Shown: positions 1 to 8,722 of the stretch, one piece after another | Position numbering within the stretch: the stretch's first letter is position 1 | Layout: each line of letters opens with the position of its first letter | Assembly (NCBI GenBank): GCA_035303785.1 | Contig: DATGRI010000040.1 | Span: forward strand, 1 to 42,124 | From: Sphingobacteriaceae bacterium | GTDB lineage: Bacteria; Bacillota; Sulfobacillia; Thermaerobacterales; RSA17 | Direction of reading: 5' to 3' | Length of the DNA: 42,124 nt | Translations under genes and position numbers: made by a program | The notes under the pieces: generated by a model | Databases searched by the model: none | Told to the model about the DNA's origin: nothing | The model's input: the letters and a program-made list of their open reading frames with translations, nothing else

Positions 1-302
1 CCGGGGATGCGGGCCAACTCCTCGGGCCGCAGGGACGCCAGGCCCGAAATGCCGGGTCCTCGCCTCCCCGCCAGGCGCAAGATCCGCAGGGCCAGGTCCA
101 GGGCTGATGCACCGCCCGCCTGATGGCCCGTGCCCAGGAGGATGGCCAGCAGTTCGCCGTTGGACAGGGCCTCGGCCCCTTGGGCCAGAAGTCGCTCCCG
201 GGGCCGCTCCACCGCGGGCAAATCTTTGATGGTCACCCCGCCCGCCGGGGACCCGGGGGCAGGCGCCCGTTTTCCTTTATGCCGGGCAGATTCACCGGAC
301 AT
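1..302 (-). CDS. radC: RadC family protein, N-terminal part (cut by window edge)
   Basis: About 100 N-terminal residues are visible, starting at ATG 302-300 and running off the left edge. After a basic, Pro/Gly-rich leader, the residues [12 protein letters not shown], then [18 protein letters not shown], match the helix-hairpin-helix-like N-terminus of the RadC/YsxA family. The C-terminal JAB/MPN metal-binding domain would lie outside the window. A GGAGGGA ribosome binding site sits 8 bases ahead of the ATG. It follows maf by 37 bases on the same strand, the maf-radC order seen in many Bacillota. The family was once linked to DNA repair, but its real biochemical role is unsettled. Family identity is confident; function is not. 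Confidence 0.88.
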   Translation of the reverse strand, partial: MSGESARHKGKRAPAPGSPAGGVTIKDLPAVERPRERLLAQGAEALSNGELLAILLGTGHQAGGASALDLALRILRLAGRRGPGISGLASLRPEELARIP

Positions 303-339
303 CGGTGTGGGTCCCTCCCTCAGGGAGAAGGACCACGGG

Positions 340-990
340 CTACCGAACCCCACCCCGCTCCGGCCGCTGCCGGCCGGAGGCCGCCCGCCACAGACGCGGC
401 AGGTCTATGTTCCAATCTTCCAACATTTGTGCCAATAAGGCTAGAGGCAAACCGACCACATTGAAGTAGCAGCCTTCGATGCGCTCCACCAGCATGGAGC
501 CGAACCCTTGAATGCCGTAGGCCCCCGCCTTGTCCATAGGCTCCCCCGTGGCGATGTAGGCTGCCAGCAGCTGGGGGGACATGGGGCGCATGGTCACCCG
601 GGTGGCGGCATAGGCCGCCTGCTCCCGGCCGCCGGCGCCCACCAGGGCCAGGGCCGTGTAAACCGTATGGGTGCGCCCCGCCAGGCGGGACAGCATCCGG
701 GCCGCTTCTTCCTCGCCGGCGGGCTTGCCCAGCATCTCGCCCTCCAGCACCACCGCCGTATCGGCCCCCAGGATCAAGGCGCCGGGCTGATCCGCCAGCA
801 GGGGAGCCACGGCGCGGGCCTTGGCCATGGCCAGGTGCCGGACCACCGCCGGGGGCGACGGGTCCGGCGGGGTCAAGCGGTCTTCATCCACGTCGCTGGG
901 CCGGACCACAAAGGGGATGCCCGCCTGTTCCAGCAATTGCTTTCGCCGGGGCGATGCCGAAGCCAAAATGATGTGGGAAAAAGCCGTCAC
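340..990 (-). CDS. maf: Maf-like nucleoside triphosphate pyrophosphatase
   Basis: The protein has 216 residues if it starts at the GTG at 990-988, which lies 7 bases after a GGGGAGG site; a longer open frame reaches 1062 but has no such site and adds 24 low-complexity residues. The N-terminus reads [16 protein letters not shown], the signature Maf phosphate-binding motif (S-x-S-P-R-R). Further hallmarks are [16 protein letters not shown] and the C-terminal [12 protein letters not shown]. Maf proteins hydrolyse dTTP/UTP or modified nucleotides to monophosphates in the cytoplasm; in Bacillus Maf is linked to arrest of septation. It sits between a SPOR-domain membrane protein and radC, a division- and wall-related setting. 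Confidence 0.95.
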   Translation of the reverse strand: MTAFSHIILASASPRRKQLLEQAGIPFVVRPSDVDEDRLTPPDPSPPAVVRHLAMAKARAVAPLLADQPGALILGADTAVVLEGEMLGKPAGEEEAARMLSRLAGRTHTVYTALALVGAGGREQAAYAATRVTMRPMSPQLLAAYIATGEPMDKAGAYGIQGFGSMLVERIEGCYFNVVGLPLALLAQMLEDWNIDLPRLWRAASGRQRPERGGVR

Positions 991-1093
991 CAAGTTTCCT
1001 CCCCTGCCCCTGGCGGCCCCGGCTTTCGTCCCCGCCTTCAGGTTCAGCGCTGGGCCGGGCAATCCTTGCCCCCGGGCCTGCCAATGCCAGGAA

Positions 1094-2110
1094 TTATTCT
1101 TGGTCTACGGCCTGGAGGATGCGGGCCGCCCGGGCGGCCAATTCCATGTGCTCCACCATCAAGTCGCCGGCCTGGGCCGATGATATATTGCCCTGGGCCA
1201 GATCCCACAGGGAGGCGGCCAAGCCCGACGCCCGGGAAACGTAGTCGATGAGGTCTTCCGCCAGGTCATCCAGTTCTTCCGGCACCGTCAGGGCCAGGGT
1301 CTGCTCCTGGAGGGCGATGATCCGCTCCCGCACCGCTGCCACGTCCTGCTGCCACTGGTCGCCCCCCATGGCCCGGGTCGTCCAGACGTGGGCGAATTGC
1401 CGGGTTGTTTCCGGCAGGGCGGCAATAAGCCGGGCCAAGTGGTCGGCCCCTTCCACCCCGGGCAGCAGGCCGTCGGCCGACAGGACCCAAGGGTGGACGA
1501 AGGCGTCCTGCTCCGACTGGCGCACCTGGGCCGCCGCGGTGCGGGCCTGGGCATCTGCGTCGTACAGCCCCACCCAAACCCGGTAGCCGTCGTAATCGGC
1601 CACCGCCGCCGGCAGCCCGGCCTCCCGCAGCTGCTGGACCATCTGCTGGGCGTTGTTCCTGGTGGAAAAGTTGCCGGCCTGGACGGCATACAGAGTGACG
1701 GCGGGGGCTCTTACCTGTACGGGGGGCCGGTCTACGGGCTCGTCGTCCTCTTCATCTTCTGCCTGGCCGGCATCCTCTTCGTCGTCGCCGCCTTCGTCCC
1801 CCTCACCGGCGCCGGGCTCGTCGTCGGTGCCGTTGGGGTCGTCTTCATCGTCGCCGGAAGACGGGTCAGGGAAGGGATCCACGGTCGGCTCCCCCGGGGC
1901 GGAGTCCGGGCCGTCGCCGGGGTCCGACCCCTGGGAATCGGCAGGAGCCCCGATCCCGGCCAGCAAATTGCTGCCCAGGTAGTAGCCTACGCCCACGGCG
2001 GCGGCGCCGGCGGCCAGCAGCAACACCACCGCCAGCACGCCCCGCAGGACGGTGTCCCGCCTCCGCCGCACCCGGCGCAGTCGCCGTCTTGGCCCCCGCT
2101 GCCCAGCCAT
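1094..2110 (-). CDS. SPOR-domain membrane protein with acidic linker
   Basis: About 338 residues. Two ATG codons lie six bases apart (2116 and 2110). The GGAGGG site touches the first but is 6 bases from the second, so 2110 is preferred. Order: a strongly basic cytoplasmic N-terminus (residues 5-18), one membrane helix (about 22-45), a very acidic low-complexity linker rich in Asp, Glu, Gly and Pro (about 58-128), a SPOR domain (about 137-210, beginning VTLYAVQAGNFSTRNNAQQM), and a helical tail of about 120 residues with no motif I recognise. SPOR domains bind denuded septal peptidoglycan, so a division or spore-wall role is a reasonable inference. It lies upstream of maf with a gap of about 100 bases. 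Confidence 0.85.
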   Translation of the reverse strand: MAGQRGPRRRLRRVRRRRDTVLRGVLAVVLLLAAGAAAVGVGYYLGSNLLAGIGAPADSQGSDPGDGPDSAPGEPTVDPFPDPSSGDDEDDPNGTDDEPGAGEGDEGGDDEEDAGQAEDEEDDEPVDRPPVQVRAPAVTLYAVQAGNFSTRNNAQQMVQQLREAGLPAAVADYDGYRVWVGLYDADAQARTAAAQVRQSEQDAFVHPWVLSADGLLPGVEGADHLARLIAALPETTRQFAHVWTTRAMGGDQWQQDVAAVRERIIALQEQTLALTVPEELDDLAEDLIDYVSRASGLAASLWDLAQGNISSAQAGDLMVEHMELAARAARILQAVDQE

Positions 2111-2184
2111 GGCCATCCCTCCGACAAGGCAAACTTAACCATCGGGCCCCTGGACCCCTGCCGGAGCCGCCTGACGGTGGCCGC

Positions 2185-4854
2185 CTATGTTAGCTGCTGG
2201 AGCAGTTCCCGCAGCCGGGCCTGGCGGCTCTCGTTCTCCGCCAGCCGCTCCCGTTCTTTGGCCACCACATCGGCGGGCGCCCGGGCGGTAAAGCGCTCGT
2301 CGGCCAGGCGGGCCGCCAGCCGGGCGCCCCGCTCCTCCACCGTCGCCAGTTCTTTTTTAAGGCGGGCGATTTCCTTGTCCACATCGAAGACGCCGGCGGC
2401 CGGCACGTAAACCGACACGGGGCCCACCACCGAAGCCACCGCCGGGTGGGGCGGCTCCCCATCGGCCGGCCGGAAGGTGATCTCCCCAGCGCCGGCCAGA
2501 TGGGCGATCAAGGGGGATACCTGCTCCAGATCCCCGCGCACCTGGTCGCCGGCGGCCAGGACCACGGCGATGGCCTTGCCGGGCTCCACGTTCAAGTCGG
2601 ACCGGAGGCCCCGCAGTGCCCGGATGACCGACCGGGCCAATTCCACCACTTGGGCCTCCCGGTCGAAGGTCAGGTCGTCCCGGGCTTGGGGCCAAGAGGC
2701 CAGGGCCAGCAGGCCGGTTCGATTGGGCAAACGCTGCCAGATTTCCTCGGTGATGAAAGGCATGATGGGGTGGAGGAGCCGCAGGCAGCCGTCCAGGACG
2801 GTGACCAACGTCCACACCGCCGCCCGGGCGCCGTCGCCGCCCGCCTGCAGGCTGGGCTTCACCAGTTCGATATACCAGTCGCAGAACTCGCCCCAGATGA
2901 ACTCGTGGAGCATGTGGCTCGCCTCGGACAATTCGTATTTCTCCAGGAGCCTGTCCACATCGGCGATGGTTTCCTGGAGGCGGGTCAAAATCCACCGGTC
3001 CGCCGGGCCCAGGTCGGCGGGCCTCTCAGCAGAGCCCAGGGGCTGGGGCCCTGCCTCGGTTCCGTAGCGGTCCACCTGCATCAGCACGAAGCGGGCGGCA
3101 TTCCAAAGCTTGTTGGCGAAATTGCGGGCCCCTTCGATCTTGTCCTGGGACATCCGCACATCGTTGCCCGGTGCCGTGCCCACCGTCAGGGCCCAGCGCA
3201 GGGCGTCGGCGCCGAACTGGTCGATGACCGCCAGGGGGTCCACGGTGTTGCCCCGGGACTTGGACATCTTGCGGCCCTGGGCGTCCCGCACCAGGCCGTG
3301 CAGGAGCACCGTGCCGAAGGGCGGCTCCCCCATGAACTCGATGCCCATCATCATCATGCGGGCCACCCAGAAGAACAAGATGTCGTAGCCCGTCACCAGC
3401 ACCGTGGTGGGGTAGAAGTAGGCCAAATCCTCGGTCTGCTCCGGCCAGCCCAAGGTGGAGAAAGGCCACAGGGCGGAGCTGAACCACGTATCCAGGACGT
3501 CCTCATCCTGCTTAAGATCGGCACTGCCGCAGGTGCTGCAGGCCGGCGGCGTGTCCTCGGCCACCGTCACATGGCCGTTGGGGCAGTACCAGGCGGGTAT
3601 GCGGTGCCCCCACCAAAGCTGGCGGGAAATGGGCCAGTCCCGGATGTTTTCCAGCCAGTGGCGGTACACCTTGACGAACCGGTCGGGCACCAGGCGGGTC
3701 TGCCCTTCTTCTACGGCGGCCAGGGCCGGCTCCGCCAGGGGCGGCATGCGGACGAACCACTGCTCCGACACCCGGGGCTCCACCACGGTGTCGCAGCGAT
3801 AGCAACGGCCCACGCTGTGGCGATGGGGCTCCACCGCCACCAGGAAGCCCTGCTCCTGCAGGTCGGACACCAGGGCTTCCCGGCAGGCGTACCGGTCCAT
3901 GCCCTGGTAGGGGCCTACATCGCCCCGCATGTGGGCGGTGTCGTCCATCACTTCCACCAAAGGCAGGTTGTGGCGCAAGGCCACCTGGTAGTCGTCGGGA
4001 TCATGGGCGGGGGTGATCTTCACCGCCCCGGTGCCGAACTGGGGATCCACAAACTCGTCGCCGATGACGGGAATGATCCGGTTCACCACGGGCAGGGTGA
4101 CGGAGCGCCCCACCAAGCCGGCGTACCGCTCGTCCTCGGGATGGACCGCCACCGCCGTGTCCCCCAGCATGGTCTCCGGCCGGGTGGTGGCCACCGTGAT
4201 CCAGCCGCCCCCCTCCACGGGGTAGCGGATGTGGTACAGGTGCCCGTCCACCTCATCGTGCTGCACCTCCAGGTCCGCCAAGGTGGTGCGGCAGCGGGGG
4301 CACCAGTTGATCATGTAGTTGTCCCGGTAGACGAGCCCCTTGTTGTACAGGTGGACGAACACGTGGCGGACGGCCGCCGAGCAGCCCTCATCCAAGGTGA
4401 ACCGGGTGCGGGACCAGTCGCAGGAAGCCCCCAGCCGCCGGAGCTGGCCCAGGATGGTGGCCTCGTACTGCTCCTTCCACTGCCAGGCCCGCTCCAGGAA
4501 GGCTTCCCGGCCCATCTCCCGCATGGACAGGCCTTCTTCGGCCAACCGCCGCTCCACCACGTACTGGGTGGCGATGCCCGCGTGGTCGGTGCCGGGCAGC
4601 CACAAGGTCGCGTAGCCCTGCATGCGGCGGCGCCGCACCAAAATATCCTGAATGGTATTGTCCAAGGCATGTCCGATGTGCAGGGAGCCCGTAACGTTGG
4701 GCGGCGGGATTACGATGGTGAACGGTTCCCGCTCAGGATCGGGCTCGGCGCGAAATGCATCGGCGGCCAGCCATTGGGCGTAAATGCGCTCCTCCACCTG
4801 ACCCGGGTCATAGGCGGGCGGCAAAGTATGCTGCTCGGGCGAGGGCTGGGTCAC
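2185..4854 (-). CDS. valS: Valine--tRNA ligase
   Basis: 889 residues from the GTG at 4854-4852, placed 8 bases after AGGAGG; the longer frame from 4878 would put that site inside the gene. It is a class I synthetase that charges tRNA-Val and edits threonine. The HIGH motif is at residues 59-62 (within PPPNVTGSLHIGHAL), the editing insertion follows (RPETMLGDTAVAVHPED), and the KMSKS motif is at 529-533. The zinc-finger-like cysteines CPRCRTT and CSTCGS are present. The anticodon-binding domain and the C-terminal coiled-coil arm (from FDVDKEIARLKKEL) are intact. The leader is about 100 bases, too short for a normal T-box, and no T-box sequence is visible. Confidence 0.98.
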   Translation of the reverse strand: MTQPSPEQHTLPPAYDPGQVEERIYAQWLAADAFRAEPDPEREPFTIVIPPPNVTGSLHIGHALDNTIQDILVRRRRMQGYATLWLPGTDHAGIATQYVVERRLAEEGLSMREMGREAFLERAWQWKEQYEATILGQLRRLGASCDWSRTRFTLDEGCSAAVRHVFVHLYNKGLVYRDNYMINWCPRCRTTLADLEVQHDEVDGHLYHIRYPVEGGGWITVATTRPETMLGDTAVAVHPEDERYAGLVGRSVTLPVVNRIIPVIGDEFVDPQFGTGAVKITPAHDPDDYQVALRHNLPLVEVMDDTAHMRGDVGPYQGMDRYACREALVSDLQEQGFLVAVEPHRHSVGRCYRCDTVVEPRVSEQWFVRMPPLAEPALAAVEEGQTRLVPDRFVKVYRHWLENIRDWPISRQLWWGHRIPAWYCPNGHVTVAEDTPPACSTCGSADLKQDEDVLDTWFSSALWPFSTLGWPEQTEDLAYFYPTTVLVTGYDILFFWVARMMMMGIEFMGEPPFGTVLLHGLVRDAQGRKMSKSRGNTVDPLAVIDQFGADALRWALTVGTAPGNDVRMSQDKIEGARNFANKLWNAARFVLMQVDRYGTEAGPQPLGSAERPADLGPADRWILTRLQETIADVDRLLEKYELSEASHMLHEFIWGEFCDWYIELVKPSLQAGGDGARAAVWTLVTVLDGCLRLLHPIMPFITEEIWQRLPNRTGLLALASWPQARDDLTFDREAQVVELARSVIRALRGLRSDLNVEPGKAIAVVLAAGDQVRGDLEQVSPLIAHLAGAGEITFRPADGEPPHPAVASVVGPVSVYVPAAGVFDVDKEIARLKKELATVEERGARLAARLADERFTARAPADVVAKERERLAENESRQARLRELLQQLT

Positions 4855-4911
4855 GGCGGACGCCTCCTTCCACAGCAAGGGGTAAGGTCTGCCGTAATTA
4901 TAGCCATTAAT

Positions 4912-4945
4912 GGGCAGCGCCCCCCGTCTCCGACGAGGGGCGCCC
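4912..4945 (-). other. Stable hairpin between the GNAT gene and valS
   Basis: On the minus strand GGGCGCCCC can pair with GGGGGGCGC plus TGCCC across a short loop. There is no following U-run, so it is not a standard intrinsic terminator. If transcription starts from the extended -10 at 4959-4967, the hairpin forms the 5' end of the valS leader. It could instead protect the 3' end of the upstream message. Confidence 0.5.
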
Positions 4946-4958
4946 TGTCGATGGCTGG

Positions 4959-4967
4959 ATTATAGCA
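4959..4967 (-). promoter_or_regulatory. Extended -10 element, probable valS promoter
   Basis: The minus strand reads TGCTATAAT, a perfect extended -10, overlapping the stop codon region of the GNAT gene. No good -35 is seen 16-18 bases upstream. A second TATAAT lies at 4902-4897, closer to valS, but lacks the TG extension and a -35. Either could drive valS. Confidence 0.5.
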
Positions 4968-5493
4968 CGACCGGACCGTCACCGCCCCGTTTCAGCACCA
5001 TGAGGGCCATGGTCCGGCCCCGGCGGCCGGGCCGGGCCAAGATGCCCTCGGCCACGAAGCCGCACTTGTGGTAGCAGCGGATGGCCTGCCAGTTGGCCAG
5101 GTCGACCCGGACGTACAAAGCCCGCAGATCCAGCTGGGAGAAGGCGTATTCGGCGGCCAGGGAGACGGCCTCGGTGCCCATGCCTTGACCCCGGAACCCG
5201 TCGTGGCCGATGCAGATGCGCAGTTCCGCCGTCCCTTGCCGGTGGTCGATGTCTTCCAACTGGAGGTCGCCGATGAGGAGGCCCGCCTTGGTTTCGATGG
5301 CGAAGCCCCTGCGGTGGGAGCTGCCTTGGAGATCCGCCAGCCACATTTCAGGCCGGGGGCTGTGCTGGAATTTGCTCCCCCAGAACTTGTCCACCACCGG
5401 GTCCTGCTCCCAGCGGCATAGATAAGGCAAGTCCCTCTCCTCCAGGGGGCGCAGGCGCACCCGCTCCCCCTGCAGCAGGGTTTGAAAGCTCAT
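4960..5493 (-). CDS. GNAT family N-acetyltransferase (RimJ/RimL type)
   Basis: 177 residues from the ATG at 5493, which overlaps the lonB stop in an ATGA arrangement, so translation is probably coupled to lonB. The start reads GERVRLRPLEERDLPYLCRWEQD, as in the Acetyltransf_3 / RimJ-RimL group. The acetyl-CoA pyrophosphate loop is seen as GHDGFRGQGMGTEAVSLAAEYAF, followed by LRALYVRVDLANWQAIRCYHKCGF, the usual helix and strand of the fold. Substrate unknown: such enzymes acetylate protein N-termini, small amines or antibiotics. A longer start at 5535 would extend into lonB and adds non-homologous residues. Confidence 0.9.
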   Translation of the reverse strand: MSFQTLLQGERVRLRPLEERDLPYLCRWEQDPVVDKFWGSKFQHSPRPEMWLADLQGSSHRRGFAIETKAGLLIGDLQLEDIDHRQGTAELRICIGHDGFRGQGMGTEAVSLAAEYAFSQLDLRALYVRVDLANWQAIRCYHKCGFVAEGILARPGRRGRTMALMVLKRGGDGPVVL

Positions 5494-7226
5494 GGAGACG
5501 CCCTTTCCCCTGCCCGCAGCCGGTATGCACCCCATTCCATTCCCCGGGAGCGGCCCGCTTCCTCTTGGGAACCTTTGGCTGCCGGCGCCGGGTCCCGCCG
5601 GGCGATCTCATAGCCCTCGGGCAGCAGGAGGCATTCCCGCAGCAGGTCGCCCAAGGTCTCGACCGGCACAATTTCCACGTCCCGGTGCCGGCGGAAGGAT
5701 TCCTGCCAGTTGTCCTGGGGAATGATCACCCGCCGGGCCCCCGCCGTCCGGGCCGCCTCGACTTTTACCACCACGCCGCCCACGGGCCTGACGTAGCCCC
5801 TGATTGACACCTCCCCCGTCATGGCCGTCCGGTTGTCCACGGGGATGCCGGTAAAGGCCGAGTATATGGCGGCGGCCATAGCGGTGCCTGCCGAGGGACC
5901 GTCCACGGGGATGCCGCCGGTGAAGTTGACGTGGATGTCGTATTCCCGGGGGTTCACATCCAGGTAGTGGCGCAAGGCCGTCAAGACGTTCTCCACCGAA
6001 GCCTTGGCGGTGCTCTGGCGGCGCTTCACCGTCCGGCCCGCGCCGCCGAATTCCTCCTCGTCGATGACGCCGGTGACGATGAGGTGGCCTTGGCCCGCCG
6101 CCACCGTGGCTTCCAGTTCCAGCAGGGTGCCCATGCTGGGGCCCAGCAGGGCCAAGCCGTTGACCACCCCCACCTGGGGGGCGGGCGGGATCTTCCGGTC
6201 GGGCCGTGGCGGGTAGTGGCCGCTGTTGATGACCCACTCCACGTCTTCACGGTCGATGCGGGTCTTGTTCTGGCTTTGGGCCACCGCCGCCGCCGTCTGG
6301 ACGATATTGACCCCGTCCCGGCCGTTGAGGGCATACCGGGCGATGACGTCGGCGGCCCCGGGGTTCATGGGGTACTGGAGCTTCTCCGCCGCCTTGAGGG
6401 CGATTTCCTTTACCTCATGGGGCAGCAGGGGCCGGAAGTACACCTCCATGCAGCGGGAGCGGATGGCGGGGGGAATCTCCTCGGGCATGCGGGTGGTGGC
6501 CCCCACCATGCGGAAGTCGGCGGGCAGCCCGTTTTCGAAGATGTCCCGCACGTGGCTGGGGATATTGGCATCCTCCGCATTATAGTAGGCGCTTTCCAGG
6601 AAAACTTTCCGGTCTTCCAGCACCTTCAGCAGCTTGTTCATCTGGGTGGGGTGCAGTTCGCCGATTTCGTCGATGAACAGGATGCCGCCGTGGGCCTTGG
6701 TCACGGCCCCCGGCTTGGGCTGGGGAATGCCGGCGATGCCCAAGGGGCCGGCCCCCTGGTAAATGGGATCGTGGACGGAGCCGATGAGGGGATCGGCGAT
6801 GCCCCGCTCGTCGAAGCGGGCGGTGGTGGCGTCCAGTTCGATGAAGCGGGCGTCCTGGCGAAAAGGAGACTGGGGATTTTTCTTGGCTTCTTCAAGCAGG
6901 AGCCGGGCCGCCGCCGTCTTGCCCACCCCCGGCGGGCCGTAGATGATGACGTGCTGGGGGTTGGGCCCGCAGAGGGCCGCCCGCAGGGCTTTGATGCCCC
7001 CCTCCTGGCCTACGATTTCCGACAGGCTGGCGGGGCGGGTCCTTTCCGTGAGGGGCTCCGACAGGGAGATGCTCCGGGCATGGGCCAACTGCTCCAATTC
7101 CTTGCGGGACTCCCGCTTGACCGCCACCTTGCTCCCCTGCTGCTGCTGGAGCAGGTTCCAGAAATACAGGCCGATGACTACGGCGAAGAAGAGTTGCACC
7201 AAAGTGATGATGCCCGTGGTGGTCAA
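5490..7226 (-). CDS. lonB: ATP-dependent protease LonB (membrane-anchored, sporulation type)
   Basis: 578 residues from a TTG start at 7226, 9 bases after AAGGGGG. A single membrane helix (residues about 5-24) replaces the large N-terminal domain of LonA. The AAA+ module has Walker A GPPGVGKT (97-104) and Walker B ILFIDEIGEL. The protease domain has the Ser-Lys dyad: Ser445 in PVDGPSAGTA and Lys488 in GGVVVKVEAA, 43 residues apart as in other Lon enzymes. In Bacillus, LonB acts in the forespore under sigma-F. It follows clpX but is separated from it by a terminator, so it likely has its own promoter. No lonA is found next to it. It overlaps the GNAT gene by 4 bases. Confidence 0.96.
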   Translation of the reverse strand: MTTTGIITLVQLFFAVVIGLYFWNLLQQQQGSKVAVKRESRKELEQLAHARSISLSEPLTERTRPASLSEIVGQEGGIKALRAALCGPNPQHVIIYGPPGVGKTAAARLLLEEAKKNPQSPFRQDARFIELDATTARFDERGIADPLIGSVHDPIYQGAGPLGIAGIPQPKPGAVTKAHGGILFIDEIGELHPTQMNKLLKVLEDRKVFLESAYYNAEDANIPSHVRDIFENGLPADFRMVGATTRMPEEIPPAIRSRCMEVYFRPLLPHEVKEIALKAAEKLQYPMNPGAADVIARYALNGRDGVNIVQTAAAVAQSQNKTRIDREDVEWVINSGHYPPRPDRKIPPAPQVGVVNGLALLGPSMGTLLELEATVAAGQGHLIVTGVIDEEEFGGAGRTVKRRQSTAKASVENVLTALRHYLDVNPREYDIHVNFTGGIPVDGPSAGTAMAAAIYSAFTGIPVDNRTAMTGEVSIRGYVRPVGGVVVKVEAARTAGARRVIIPQDNWQESFRRHRDVEIVPVETLGDLLRECLLLPEGYEIARRDPAPAAKGSQEEAGRSRGMEWGAYRLRAGERASP

Positions 7227-7267
7227 CGTCGGCCGCCCCCTTCACATTGCCTAGTATCCCCCCGGGC

Positions 7268-7308
7268 GGGGCCAGCAGTCCTGGCGACCAAAGGCAATGC
7301 TGGCCCCG
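7268..7308 (-). other. Hairpin in lonB upstream region
   Basis: GGGGCCAGC at 7268-7276 and GCTGGCCCC at 7300-7308 are perfect 9-base arms around a loop of 23 bases. It lies between the clpX terminator and the lonB start, within the likely lonB leader or promoter region. No U-run follows. Role unknown. Confidence 0.5.
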
Positions 7309-7312
7309 GGAC

Positions 7313-7343
7313 GCAAAAGACCGTGCCCTTTCCAGGCACGGTC
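7313..7343 (-). terminator. Intrinsic terminator after clpX
   Basis: On the minus strand GACCGTGCC pairs perfectly with GGCACGGTC around a 7-base loop, and the stem is followed by TTTT. It is about 65 bases past the clpX stop and ends the tig-clpP-clpX transcript before lonB. Confidence 0.88.
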
Positions 7344-7406
7344 CTGCTGGGTTGTGGTCGATTTTGGCTGCCCGCCTTGGGGCCCGGCTGCTCCTTCAGG
7401 CCGGGT

Positions 7407-8660
7407 TCAGGCGGTTTCCTCCTTCTTGTGGGACACCGGCACCAGGATGGGCTCTGCCTCGCCCTTCACCACCGCTTCGGTGATGATCACCTTGGCGATG
7501 TCGTCCCGGGAGGGCAGGTCGTACATGATGTCCAGCATCAGTTCCTCGATGATGGACCGCAGGCCCCGGGCCCCCGTGTTGCGGCTCATGGCCTTGGCGG
7601 CGATGGCCCGCAGGGCGTTGGGCTCCACTTCCAGCTCCACGTTGTCCAGCTGGAAGAACTTCTGGTACTGCTTGATGAGGGCGTTCCGGGGCTCCACCAG
7701 AATGCGCACCAGGGAGTCCTCGTCCAGGGAATCCAAGGTGGCCACCACGGGCAGGCGGCCGACGAACTCGGGGATGAGCCCGAACTTGATCAAGTCCTCG
7801 GGCAGCACGTGCTCCAGCAGTTCCCCTATGTTCCGGTCCTCCCGGCTGCGCACCTGGGCGCCAAAGCCCATGGTCCGCTGGCCGATGCGGTTCTGGACGA
7901 TCTTCTCCAGCCCGTCGAAGGCGCCGCCGCAGATGAACAGGATGTTGCTGGTGTCGATCTGAATGAATTCCTGGTGAGGATGCTTCCGACCCCCTTGGGG
8001 CGGCACGCTGGCCACGGTGCCCTCCAGGATCTTCAGGAGCGCCTGCTGGACGCCCTCGCCCGAAACGTCCCGGGTGATGGAGGGATTGTCGGACTTCCGG
8101 GCCACTTTATCGATCTCGTCGATGTAGACGATGCCCTTTTCAGCCTTCTCGATGTCGTAGTCGGCAGCCTGGATGAGCTTCAGCAGGATGTTCTCCACGT
8201 CCTCGCCCACGTAGCCGGCCTCGGTCAGGGAGGTGGCGTCGGCGATGGCGAAGGGCACGTTGAGCATCCGGGCCAGGGTCTGGGCCATGAGGGTCTTGCC
8301 CGACCCGGTGGGGCCGATGAGAAGGATGTTGCTCTTTTGCAGCTCCACATCGTCCACCCGGCTGCCGGTGTTGATGCGCTTGTAGTGGTTGTAGACGGCA
8401 ACGGCAAGGGTCTTCTTAGCCGTTTCCTGGCCGATGACGTACTGATCCAGGAAGCTCTTGATGTCCTTGGGCTTGGGGATGTCCTTCAAGTCCAGGTCCA
8501 GGTCTTCGTGCAGCTCTTCCTCGATGATGTCGTTGCAAAGCTCAATACACTCGTCGCAAATATACACACCGGGTCCGGCAACGAGTCGCTTCACCTGGTC
8601 CTGATATTTGCCGCAGAAAGAGCACTTCAGCTGCCCTTTCTCGTCGGTGAACTTGAACAT
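7407..8660 (-). CDS. clpX: ATP-dependent Clp protease ATP-binding subunit ClpX
   Basis: 417 residues, ATG at 8660 after GAAGGAG. The N-terminal zinc-binding domain is intact (CSFC near residues 13-16, then CDEC). The AAA+ domain has Walker A GPTGSGKT, the GYVG pore loop ([11 protein letters not shown]), Walker [10 protein letters not shown] and the RKH pore loop (GGRKHPHQ). The C-terminal small domain ends in an acidic-basic tail. ClpX unfolds tagged proteins, including those carrying the tmRNA tag, and feeds them into ClpP, which is encoded directly upstream. The tmRNA, smpB and rnr genes lie 8 kb away in this window. Length and order are standard for Bacillota. Confidence 0.98.
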   Translation of the reverse strand: MFKFTDEKGQLKCSFCGKYQDQVKRLVAGPGVYICDECIELCNDIIEEELHEDLDLDLKDIPKPKDIKSFLDQYVIGQETAKKTLAVAVYNHYKRINTGSRVDDVELQKSNILLIGPTGSGKTLMAQTLARMLNVPFAIADATSLTEAGYVGEDVENILLKLIQAADYDIEKAEKGIVYIDEIDKVARKSDNPSITRDVSGEGVQQALLKILEGTVASVPPQGGRKHPHQEFIQIDTSNILFICGGAFDGLEKIVQNRIGQRTMGFGAQVRSREDRNIGELLEHVLPEDLIKFGLIPEFVGRLPVVATLDSLDEDSLVRILVEPRNALIKQYQKFFQLDNVELEVEPNALRAIAAKAMSRNTGARGLRSIIEELMLDIMYDLPSRDDIAKVIITEAVVKGEAEPILVPVSHKKEETA

Positions 8661-8674
8661 CTCGCCACTCCTTC

Positions 8675-8710
8675 CTCCGCCTTCCGGACCGGCCCGGCCG
8701 GAGGGCGGAG
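8675..8710 (-). other. clpP-clpX intercistronic hairpin
   Basis: On the minus strand CTCCGCC pairs with GGCGGAG, extended by an inner TCCGG/CCGGA pairing. The 3' arm ends just before the GAAGGAG ribosome binding site of clpX. With no U-run it is not a terminator; it may stabilise the clpP message or tune clpX translation. Confidence 0.55.
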
Positions 8711-8722
8711 AGCTTCCTGCCG

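Noticed and set aside
4855-4960. T-box riboswitch upstream of valS
   Set aside because: The interval is about 100 bases, without the T-box sequence or an antiterminator; only a plain hairpin is present.
2446-4965. Open frame of 839 codons opposite valS
   Set aside because: Antisense shadow with the same low-complexity composition; valS is unmistakable on the other strand.
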